Positions 1-7,111 of a DNA stretch of 64,000 nucleotides are shown here, one piece after another. The stretch is from an uncultured Planctomycetia bacterium (GTDB taxonomy: Bacteria; Planctomycetota; Phycisphaerae; Phycisphaerales; SM1A02): NCBI GenBank assembly GCA_937871505.1, contig CALMPF010000026.1, forward strand, positions 62,001 through 126,000, in the 5' to 3' direction. Made by a program: the position numbers and the translations under genes. Below the pieces are notes generated by a model. That model was not told the DNA's origin, searched no databases, and saw only the letters and a list, made by a program, of their open reading frames with translations. Position 1 is the first letter of the stretch. The number at the start of each line of letters is the position of its first letter.

Positions 1-18
1 CGTCGGAGCCTGCTCGGC

Positions 19-777
19 TCAGCCATCGACCTCGACCCAGAACCAGCCACGCAGATCGCCGGCGCTGAACCCGGTGGCCTGATCGTCGGGGTACTCGCGC
101 GCGATCGCGTCGCGCACCGCAGGTGCGATCATCTCCGCCGGTCCGTGGCACTGGAGGCACTCCGGCATCAGCCGGATCGGCAGCAGGGCGCGCAATCCCC
201 CGTTGCGATGCACCGAGAACCACGGCGTCGCGAGCATCGTCTCCCGCGCCTCTCCGGCAGAGTCTGACTGCGCCGGGCTCCAGCGCCCGTTTCCGAGCGC
301 CTCGATGGCCCAGACGGGCGCGGTGTTCGCGGGATTGCGGAGCCGGACGCCCGTGCGCCCGATTCGCACGCCATGCTCGGCGGCGATCGACTCCGCGATC
401 TGCGGCGCTTCGGCCTTGCAGACCGCGATCGCGGCGACCGCGCCTCCCTCCGGCGGAGGCTCGGCGAGCACCGCGCCCAGCCGTGCGAAGAGCCGTCCGA
501 ACATCGCGTCGCGCGCTGAAGTGGCTCGGTCTCGAAGGGCGCGCTCGGCGACGGAGAGCGAGAGAGGATCGACCGCCTCCCAGCCCTCCGGCGGCGAAGG
601 CGTGCGAGCGCTTCCCGCGTCACTCCGGCGCTCAGTCGACCCTGTCGCGGTCTGCTGCCCGCCGCGAGGCGCCTCATGGCGCTCGCAGCCGGCTCCGCCG
701 AGGATGCCGAGTGCGGAGAGCGCACTCAGTGCCGCCCTCCGCGCAGCCCCGCGACCGGTGCGGAGTCGATCCGTCAT
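19..777 (-). CDS. Tll0287-like (DUF3365) haem-binding lipoprotein
   Basis: Predicted 252-residue exported protein. The N-terminus has a positively charged stretch, a hydrophobic core and a lipobox-like GGAGC ending at about Cys31, so a lipoprotein anchor is likely. The rest matches the DUF3365/Tll0287-like fold: the AVCKAEAP helix, the pattern RIGRTGVRLRNPANTAP, and near the C-terminus a single c-type haem motif CLQCH (about residues 207-211) followed by GPAE. Tll0287-like proteins bind haem and often form sensor domains. Here the domain stands alone. The ATG at 777 overlaps the stop of the upstream rhodanese gene (ATGA), which makes this the last gene of the sulfur operon and fixes the start; the frame stays open further upstream but inside the rhodanese gene. 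A role in sensing or moving electrons during sulfide oxidation is inference. Confidence 0.82.
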   Translation of the reverse strand: MTDRLRTGRGAARRAALSALSALGILGGAGCERHEAPRGGQQTATGSTERRSDAGSARTPSPPEGWEAVDPLSLSVAERALRDRATSARDAMFGRLFARLGAVLAEPPPEGGAVAAIAVCKAEAPQIAESIAAEHGVRIGRTGVRLRNPANTAPVWAIEALGNGRWSPAQSDSAGEARETMLATPWFSVHRNGGLRALLPIRLMPECLQCHGPAEMIAPAVRDAIAREYPDDQATGFSAGDLRGWFWVEVDG

Positions 778-1409
778 CCCGATCGCCCCGTGCTGCACGC
801 GGCGCCCTTGGGAAGCCGATTCCACGGCATCAGCCCCAGCACCGCCGCGAGCGCGCAGGTGCCGGTGGCGCCGGCGAAGAGCAATCCCGCTCCGAAGAAG
901 GCCGGCACGAGGATGAACGCGGGGTTCACGAACCACGTCAGCAGCGCCCCTGCGAGCACGCACGCGCCGACGACGATCTGGACCTGGCGCATGATCGAGA
1001 TCCGCGAGATCGAACGGTCGACTTCGACAGGGAGCATCGCCGCCTTCCACGCCTCGATCCCTCCTTCGAGCTGCATGATCCTCGGCTCCGGTCCCGGGGA
1101 CGCCACCGCCCGGGCGGCTGCGTCGTGCGAGCGCCGCCCCGATCGGCAGTAGAGGACGATCGTGGATCCGCTGGGCGCTGCCTTCCGCAGCGCAGCGGGG
1201 TCGAACGTGGAGAGCGGCAGCAGGACGGAGCCGGCGATGCGCTCGCGATGATGCTCATCGGGCTCGCGCACGTCGACCAAGACCGTCTCGCCGCGCGCGA
1301 GCAGCTCGCGGAGCGCGTGCGGGGAGGCCAGTGCGCCGGGCGCGTGGGCATTGGCTCCGGGCGAACCGGCTGATCGCGCGGTGCGGTCGACATCGGTGGC
1401 GGTGGTCAT
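774..1409 (-). CDS. Membrane rhodanese (YgaP-like, rhodanese + DUF2892)
   Basis: A 211-residue protein with a rhodanese domain (about 28-130) followed by a DUF2892-type membrane region with two hydrophobic helices (about 145-190). The catalytic loop is intact as YCRSGRRS, with the Cys that carries the persulfide. The entry motif VDVREPDEHHRERIAGS and exit motif QLEGGIEAWKAA are typical. E. coli YgaP has the same order of domains and moves sulfane sulfur at the membrane. The ATG at 1409 follows a GGAG six bases upstream. It lies about 150 bp downstream of the TauE/SafE gene and overlaps the next gene by ATGA, so it is probably transcribed with the persulfide dioxygenase-like gene. Confidence 0.9.
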   Translation of the reverse strand: MTTATDVDRTARSAGSPGANAHAPGALASPHALRELLARGETVLVDVREPDEHHRERIAGSVLLPLSTFDPAALRKAAPSGSTIVLYCRSGRRSHDAAARAVASPGPEPRIMQLEGGIEAWKAAMLPVEVDRSISRISIMRQVQIVVGACVLAGALLTWFVNPAFILVPAFFGAGLLFAGATGTCALAAVLGLMPWNRLPKGAACSTGRSG

Positions 1410-1556
1410 GATGTGCTCCAGGGGTCCAGCTGAACCTCGTCATGGGCGGCATGGGCGGACTGAACGGGGCCGCGTCTGCGGGTGAAGCGGCTTGACGGGG
1501 GGTCTGACGGGAGTTCGACGCGCCGCGTCGCGGGCCGGTTCCAATTGTCCGTCCGA

Positions 1557-2669
1557 TCACGGTCCGGGATGCGGTGCCCACCCGAGGGCGGCGGGACCGT
1601 GGCGCAGGAGCATGAAGGTCGCCATCAGCACGAGGAACCCCGCAAAGAGGCGCCGGAGGAGCGGCTGTGGCAGGCGGGCTCCGATGGCGCTTCCGGCGAC
1701 GCTTCCTGCGATCCCGAGCGCGATGAAGAGCAGGATGACGTTCCAGTCGAGGCGCGGCGCGGCCTGCGCATCGCTCGGACCGACGACCAGGATGGCATGC
1801 TTGACGAAGCCCGCGGCGGCGTTGATCGCGATGATCGCCAGACTCGTTCCCACTGCGATCGAAGCCGGCAGGCGACGGAGCAGGACGAGCAGCGGCACGA
1901 TGAGAAACCCCCCGCCGACTCCGACGACGCCGGTCACGACACCGAGCCCGAGCCCCTGAGCGAGGACGACGAGCGTCGCGCGCAGCGGGCTCATCGCGGG
2001 CGCTGCGTCGTTCGGAGCGAGATCGGAGGAACGTCCGACCGCCGCGGCGCCGACGGGGGCCAGTGGGGCCAGTGGGGCGAGTGAGGCGACAGCCTCCGGA
2101 GAATCGCGGGAATCGGGGGGATCGAGCAGATCTGGCGCGTCGAGAGACGTCGGTCCGGCGGACTTCGCCGTCTTCGCGCTCCGCGCCATCAACGCCGCCG
2201 CGGCGAACATCAGCGCCGCGAGAAGCGCGAGCTGCGCCGATCCGGAGATCGCCCGCGCGATCAGCGCGCCGACGGCGGTGCCGACGATCCCCGGCGGCGC
2301 AAGCAGGAGGACGCTTCGCCGGTCGATGGCGCGGCGCCGCACGGCGCCCAAGGCGCCGAACGCGGCCACCGCGGCGACGATCGCCAGCGATTCCGCGATG
2401 GCGCTCTTCTCGTCGTGCCCGACGAGATACACGAGAATGGGCACGGTCAGGATCGCGCCCCCAGAACCGAGGAGCCCGAGCGTGACCCCGACCAGGAGCG
2501 CACCGACCCACGCCAGGAGCCAGGTCGATGGATCGACCCACGCGGGCGCCGCGTCGGCGAGCGCCGCCGAGGCCGGCTCGCGGACTGCGGCATCGGCGAC
2601 GGCGAGGAGGCCGGCAGCGCCGAGCATCGACGCCGTCAGGGCCATGCCGCCGAGCCTCGCCGCGCCCAC
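1557..2669 (-). CDS. TauE/SafE family sulfite/anion exporter
   Basis: A 370-residue polytopic protein with about eight membrane helices in two halves. Each half opens with the family's glycine-rich repeat ([16 protein letters not shown] and [16 protein letters not shown]). A hydrophilic, low-complexity linker of about 60 residues separates the halves, longer than usual. TauE/SafE proteins export sulfite, sulfoacetate or other sulfur anions. Lying 7 bp after a persulfide dioxygenase-like gene, whose product in this family is sulfite, export of sulfite is the natural reading. The first start is GTG at 2669 with a weak AAGGG upstream; ATG at 2645 is an alternative that shortens the N-terminus by eight residues. 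Confidence 0.88.
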   Translation of the reverse strand: MGAARLGGMALTASMLGAAGLLAVADAAVREPASAALADAAPAWVDPSTWLLAWVGALLVGVTLGLLGSGGAILTVPILVYLVGHDEKSAIAESLAIVAAVAAFGALGAVRRRAIDRRSVLLLAPPGIVGTAVGALIARAISGSAQLALLAALMFAAAALMARSAKTAKSAGPTSLDAPDLLDPPDSRDSPEAVASLAPLAPLAPVGAAAVGRSSDLAPNDAAPAMSPLRATLVVLAQGLGLGVVTGVVGVGGGFLIVPLLVLLRRLPASIAVGTSLAIIAINAAAGFVKHAILVVGPSDAQAAPRLDWNVILLFIALGIAGSVAGSAIGARLPQPLLRRLFAGFLVLMATFMLLRHGPAALGWAPHPGP

Positions 2670-2676
2670 GGTCGCG

Positions 2677-4092
2677 TCAGCCCTTCATCCACGCTGTCAT
2701 TCCACCTTCGAGGTTGGTCGCGTCGTAACCCTCGCGCTGAAGCAGCGCGGTCGCCCGCGCCGAGCGGCTTCCGCCAAGGCAGTTCACGAGGATGGGGCGG
2801 TCCTTTGGAACTTCGGAGAGGCGCGAACGCAGCCGCGTGTGCGCGATGTTGACGGCCCCGTCGATCCGCCCCTCGGCGAACTCGCTCGCCTTGCGCACGT
2901 CGAGGACGAAGGGAGGAGTGCGCTCGAGCATCGATCTGGCGGCGGCGACCGCGACTTCGCGCGTGGCTTCGAAGCGCGCCCCCGCGGCGCGCAGGGAAGC
3001 GAGGTCGGCGACGTCGAGCCAGCCGACGAACTCGTCGAGCCCGACGCGGATCAGGTCGCGGACCGCCTCATCGAGCCGAGCGGGCTCGATCACAAGGACG
3101 ATCGGCTCGCCTTCGAGGATCATCGATCCGGCGTCGGTCGGGAACGCCTTGTTCAAGGGGAAGGAAAGCGCGCCCGCGAGATGGCCCTCGCGGAAGGCGG
3201 CCCACGGCCGGGTGTCGATGACCGCGGTGCTCCGCGCGTCGATGGCCATCATCTCGTCGACCGTGAGCCGGCGCGGGGCGGGGACGCCGCCGAGCACCTT
3301 CGGGCCCTGCTTGTTGTCGCGCTTCATCCGCGCGAAGTAGAGCGGCGGCTCCGGCTGTCCTGAGAGGATGAACTGCACGAACTCAGCTTCATCCGCGGCG
3401 GCCCTGATCGACCGGTTGAAGCGCTTCTCGTAGCCGACGGTGCTCTGCGGAACCGCCCCGAGGGCCTTGCCGCAGGCGCTCCCGGCACCGTGGGCCGGCC
3501 AGACCTGAAGGTGATCCGGCCAGTCGAGGAAGCGGCGCACCGTTCGATGAAGCTCATGCGCCGATGGGTCGGCCTTGCCTGCGAAGCCCGCCGCGCTTTC
3601 GAGCAGGTCCGGGCGACCGAGGTCTCCGACGAAGACGAAGTCGCCGGTCGCCACGCCCATCGGCTCGTCGGCTCCTCCGCCGCGATCGGTCACCATGAAG
3701 CAGATGTGCTCCGGCGTGTGTCCGGGGGTGTGGACGACGCGGAGCTCGATGTTCCCGATCGAGAAGACGTCGCCGTCGCGAAGCAGCCGGAAGGCGTAGC
3801 TCCCGCTGCCCTGCCTCCGGTGGACCCACTCGTACTTCCACTCCGCGTCGCCCTCGTCGGAGAGGTAGGCGATGGCGCCCTTCTCCGCGAGCTCCCGTGC
3901 GCCGGAGAGGAAGTCGGCGTGGATGTGGGTCTCCGCGACCGCGACGATGCGCAGCCCGTTGGCTGCGGCGAGCCGCTCGTAGCGGTCGACATCGCGCTCG
4001 GGGTCGATGACGATCGCCTCCCCCGTGCGCTGACATCCGATCAGGTAGGCGGCCTGGGCGAGTTTCTCGTCGTAGACCATGCGGAAGAACAC
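2677..4092 (-). CDS. MBL-fold persulfide dioxygenase-like protein with two rhodanese domains
   Basis: A 471-residue protein. Residues about 1-235 form a metallo-beta-lactamase fold of the ETHE1/BlhA kind: THIHADFLSG metal motif, GHTPEH, VGDLGRPDLLE and WPAHG. Two rhodanese modules follow. The first (about 265-355) has no catalytic Cys where one is expected. The second ends with an intact NCLGGSRS loop. ETHE1-type enzymes oxidise glutathione persulfide to sulfite, and the rhodanese part exchanges sulfane sulfur. The start is GTG at 4092, giving a VFFRMVYDEK N-terminus, because AAGGAG sits six bases upstream; the frame stays open further up without family-like sequence. It heads a minus-strand operon with a sulfite-type exporter, a second rhodanese and a haem lipoprotein. 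Confidence 0.92.
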   Translation of the reverse strand: MFFRMVYDEKLAQAAYLIGCQRTGEAIVIDPERDVDRYERLAAANGLRIVAVAETHIHADFLSGARELAEKGAIAYLSDEGDAEWKYEWVHRRQGSGSYAFRLLRDGDVFSIGNIELRVVHTPGHTPEHICFMVTDRGGGADEPMGVATGDFVFVGDLGRPDLLESAAGFAGKADPSAHELHRTVRRFLDWPDHLQVWPAHGAGSACGKALGAVPQSTVGYEKRFNRSIRAAADEAEFVQFILSGQPEPPLYFARMKRDNKQGPKVLGGVPAPRRLTVDEMMAIDARSTAVIDTRPWAAFREGHLAGALSFPLNKAFPTDAGSMILEGEPIVLVIEPARLDEAVRDLIRVGLDEFVGWLDVADLASLRAAGARFEATREVAVAAARSMLERTPPFVLDVRKASEFAEGRIDGAVNIAHTRLRSRLSEVPKDRPILVNCLGGSRSARATALLQREGYDATNLEGGMTAWMKG

Positions 4093-4098
4093 GGGGGA

Positions 4099-4104
4099 CT
4101 CCTT
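4099..4104 (-). promoter_or_regulatory. Ribosome binding site deciding the GTG start at 4092
   Basis: On the minus strand AAGGAG stands six bases before the GTG at 4092. The nearest ATG, at 4080, would cut off four conserved N-terminal residues and has no comparable site, so this element sets the start. Confidence 0.75.
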
Positions 4105-4496
4105 CGGAAGCGGCGGTCTGGAGAGCAGGGGGGCGCGACGGCATCGGCTCAGTTCGGGGCGCCGGGCCGCGGCGGGCATGGGGATCGCTCCGTTCGCCGG
4201 GATGGTCCGGGATGATCCGGGATCACCGGAGCTGCGGTCCTGCCTCCGCGTCTTCCGAGGCACCGCCACGGTCATCGGTTCCAATCGGGGCAACGGTGTC
4301 GAACGGCAGCGTACCCTTGCCGCCCCCGGCGAAGGTGGACTCATCCCGCCCTTCGCCCTCGCCTTCCAAGGAACGATCGTCACAGAGCTTCGCCCCGCTC
4401 CGACCGTGAAGCCCGCGCTTCCGGGCGCGGTGCGGGCGTCCCCCGGGGCGTGCGGCGTCCGTCGCTCCGGCTGCGCATCCATCCACGTCTCCTGCC
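4105..4496. other. Divergent intergenic region, no gene seen
   Basis: About 390 bases between the sulfur operon (leftward) and the HglS gene (rightward). Open frames here run into the neighbours and have no recognisable protein-like sequence. Promoters for both directions must lie here, but I could not pick out convincing -35/-10 pairs in the G+C-rich sequence. Confidence 0.5.
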
Positions 4497-6230
4497 ATGA
4501 CCACCCGCTTCGTCGACCGCATCGAGATGCAGAACCGCCTCTTCGCCGAGCTGTCGCGCATGTTCGGCAGGGAGGTGCCGCTCTACGAGGCCTCCCTCCG
4601 CGTGAACGCCGTGTGCAACCGCGCAGTCTGCGATCTTTGCGCCGAGCGCCATCGCGGCTTCGCGATCGCCGACGAGGCGCTGGAGCGGACCAGCGGCGAG
4701 CGCCACGGCGCGATCCGCATCGGTCGCCCGGACGAGTACCGCTGGGTGACGCGCTTCTTCGCGGCCTTCGCGATGGAGCCGCACAACTTCTACGACATGA
4801 CCGAGGTCGGCTCCAAGAGCCAGCCGGTGATCGCGACGGCGTTCCGCTCGACGGCCGATCCGGAGCATCGCGTCTTCTGTTCGCTGCTGATGGTCGACTA
4901 CTTCGATCCCGCGACGCGCGGCCGGATCGACGCGCTGCTCGCGGCGCGGGAGGTCTTCTCGGCCCGGGCGAAGGAGCTCATCGAGCGGGGCGAGCGGGAT
5001 GGCGGGCTCGGCCGGGAGGATGCCGAAGCGCTGATCCGCGAAGGGACGGAGCGGATCTTCCGCTGGACGGGAACCGCCCACGGCCACGACCTCTATCTCG
5101 AGCTCTGCGCGGCCGGGTTCAGGATCGCGGCGGACATCGCCTGCTTCGACTCGCATCATCTCAATCACCTGACGCCGAACACGCTCTGCATGGATCTCTA
5201 CACCGCCGCGATGCGGCGCTGCCTCGGGGAGATCGACCGCGGGACCTTCCAGGCCCGGGCCGAGCGCGTGCTCGGTCGGCTGGTCGGCTTTGCCGACCGG
5301 GACTGGATGCGGCTGCACTTCCGCCACCTGACGGCGGAGGCGGTCGACGCCTTCCGCGATGGCGAGGTCTCCGCCGGGTGGATCGCCGAGCGGGTCGAGC
5401 GGCTCGCGCAGCGCGTCGAGGAGCCCGACCTTCGCCTGCATGAGCTGCCGCACTCCGGCTTCAAGGACCTCACCGAGGGGCCTCCGCACGATGTGCCGGT
5501 GCTCCTGCGCCAGGACGCCTACAAGGCCCTGACCGAGAAGGTCCGCTTCCGCGAGGCGGCGGGGGCCTTCGTCGAGACGGTCCACACCGCACGATTCGGG
5601 GAGATCGAGCAGCGCTTCTACGCGACGACCGCGGCGGGGCGAGCGCTCTACGACCGCTGCCTCGCCGAGGTCGAAGCGGAGAAGGAGCGCGACGGAGTGG
5701 GGCTGGGCGACCTCGACAGGTACGAGGCGATCCAGGCACGGGCCTTCGCGCCGTTTCCCCGGACGCTCCCCGAGCTCGTCCGCGAAGGTCTCGTCCATGC
5801 CCGCTGGTCCGCGACACCCGAGGGGATCGCCGCAGGACGCGCCGGCGTGATCGACGCGGTTGACCCGCACGAGCTCGCTTCGCGCGGCTGGCTTCGATGC
5901 GAGGGGGTGCGCTATGAGGACTTCCTCCCGGTCAGCGCCGCGGGGATCTTCGCCTCGAACCTCGCGCAGTACGGCACGCGCTCGACGGCCGCGGTGAAGC
6001 CGACCTACTCGCAGGAGATGCTCGAGGAGATCATGGGGCGGAAGATCGTCGATGCCGCCGCGGTCTACGCGGGCGTCGAGGCCGACTCCCTTCTCGCCTC
6101 CTATGCCGCCATGGGGCTTCTCGACCGGCTTCCGCCCGATCGGCGCGCCGCCCTCGAGCGGCTGGTGGACGCATGTCCGGACGCCGCAGTGAGCGACGGC
6201 CCGTCGCTCGCGGCGCCGGTCCGGGCATGA
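4497..6230 (+). CDS. hglS: 2-oxoadipate dioxygenase/decarboxylase (HglS, DUF1338)
   Basis: A 577-residue protein that looks like the DUF1338/HglS family, Fe(II) enzymes with a VOC-like fold that turn 2-oxoadipate into D-2-hydroxyglutarate in lysine breakdown. Visible features are ERHGAIRIG, placing a His at residue 70 as in the characterised Pseudomonas enzyme; FDSHHLNHLTPN (about 218-228), which carries the second metal His and a substrate-binding stretch; and FGEIEQRF (about 366), a likely metal Glu region. Length and motif order fit the full-length family. The ATG at 4497 begins at the expected N-terminus (FVDRIEMQNRLFAELS). It overlaps the following uracil-DNA glycosylase gene by ATGA, a coupling with no clear metabolic logic. 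Confidence 0.9.
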   Translation: MTTRFVDRIEMQNRLFAELSRMFGREVPLYEASLRVNAVCNRAVCDLCAERHRGFAIADEALERTSGERHGAIRIGRPDEYRWVTRFFAAFAMEPHNFYDMTEVGSKSQPVIATAFRSTADPEHRVFCSLLMVDYFDPATRGRIDALLAAREVFSARAKELIERGERDGGLGREDAEALIREGTERIFRWTGTAHGHDLYLELCAAGFRIAADIACFDSHHLNHLTPNTLCMDLYTAAMRRCLGEIDRGTFQARAERVLGRLVGFADRDWMRLHFRHLTAEAVDAFRDGEVSAGWIAERVERLAQRVEEPDLRLHELPHSGFKDLTEGPPHDVPVLLRQDAYKALTEKVRFREAAGAFVETVHTARFGEIEQRFYATTAAGRALYDRCLAEVEAEKERDGVGLGDLDRYEAIQARAFAPFPRTLPELVREGLVHARWSATPEGIAAGRAGVIDAVDPHELASRGWLRCEGVRYEDFLPVSAAGIFASNLAQYGTRSTAAVKPTYSQEMLEEIMGRKIVDAAAVYAGVEADSLLASYAAMGLLDRLPPDRRAALERLVDACPDAAVSDGPSLAAPVRA

Positions 6231-7111
6231 GCGCGGCGCGTCCAGGCGCCGCGCGGGCGCGCGGGCGGCTCGACGAGGCGGCGCCGGCGTCGATCAGGCT
6301 CGCCGCGATCGCCGACGAGATCGTCGCGTGTCGCCGCTGTCCCGAGCTGCGCGCGCACTGCGCCGAGGTCGGCAGCCGGAAGCGTCCCGCCTTCGCCGAC
6401 TGCGTGTACTGGGCCCGGCCCGTGCCTGGCTTCGGCGATCCGAGCGCATCGATCCTGATCGTCGGGCTCGCGCCGGCGGCGCACGGCGCCAATCGGACGG
6501 GTCGGCTCTTCACCGGCGATCGCTCCGGGGACTTCCTCTTCGCCGGCCTTCATCGCGTCGGGCTGGCGAGTCGCGCCGAGAGCGTCGGGCGCGATGACGG
6601 TCTTGAGCTCCGCGGCACCTGGATCACGGCGGCGCTCCGCTGCGCGCCTCCGGCGAACCGCCCGGAAGCGGTCCAGCTTCGTCGCTGCCGTCCGCACCTC
6701 GTCGCCGAGCTGCGGGCGCTGAAGCCCAGGGTGATCGTGGCCCTCGGTGCCATCGGCTGGAACGCCGCGATCGACGCGCTCGTCGAGCTTGACGTCGCCG
6801 TCGCGCGGCCGCGACCGCGCTTCGGCCACGGCGCCGAATCGACGTTCGCGCCCGGTCCGCGGCGCTCTGCGGCGGATCTCCACCCCGCGCCGCCTGTGCT
6901 GCTGGGCTGCTATCACGTCAGCCAGCAGAACACCTTCACGCGCAGGCTCGTGCCCGCGATGCTCGATGCGGTTCTCCGCCGGGCGATCGCGATCTCGGCG
7001 AGCGGAGCGGGGAGGTCGCCCCCGCGCGTTCACGAAGCCGTCGCCGGGAGAGACGGCGCCGGGCGCGGATCCTCCGCCTCCTTCGAGCGCAGCCGGAAGA
7101 GCACGGCGTAG
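6227..7111 (+). CDS. Family 5 uracil-DNA glycosylase (UdgB-like), Fe-S
   Basis: A 294-residue DNA repair enzyme that removes deaminated bases. The family 5 active-site motif is clear: GLAPAAHGANRTGRLFTGD (about 85-103), where Ala replaces the catalytic Asp of other families, followed by the distal CYHVSQQNTFT motif. Four cysteines that can hold a 4Fe-4S cluster are present: the CRRC pair near the N-terminus and the RCAPPANRP Cys plus one further along. The ATG at 6227 overlaps the hglS stop (ATGA). An in-frame ATG at 6173 exists but lies inside hglS. The C-terminus has about 40 extra residues of low complexity, and its last 82 bases overlap the convergent RND pump gene. Confidence 0.9.
   Translation: MSAARPGAARARGRLDEAAPASIRLAAIADEIVACRRCPELRAHCAEVGSRKRPAFADCVYWARPVPGFGDPSASILIVGLAPAAHGANRTGRLFTGDRSGDFLFAGLHRVGLASRAESVGRDDGLELRGTWITAALRCAPPANRPEAVQLRRCRPHLVAELRALKPRVIVALGAIGWNAAIDALVELDVAVARPRPRFGHGAESTFAPGPRRSAADLHPAPPVLLGCYHVSQQNTFTRRLVPAMLDAVLRRAIAISASGAGRSPPRVHEAVAGRDGAGRGSSASFERSRKSTA

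Noticed and set aside
123-1373. 416-codon plus-strand frame opposite the haem lipoprotein and rhodanese genes
   Set aside because: The minus-strand genes have intact catalytic and haem motifs; this frame is Arg-rich and featureless.
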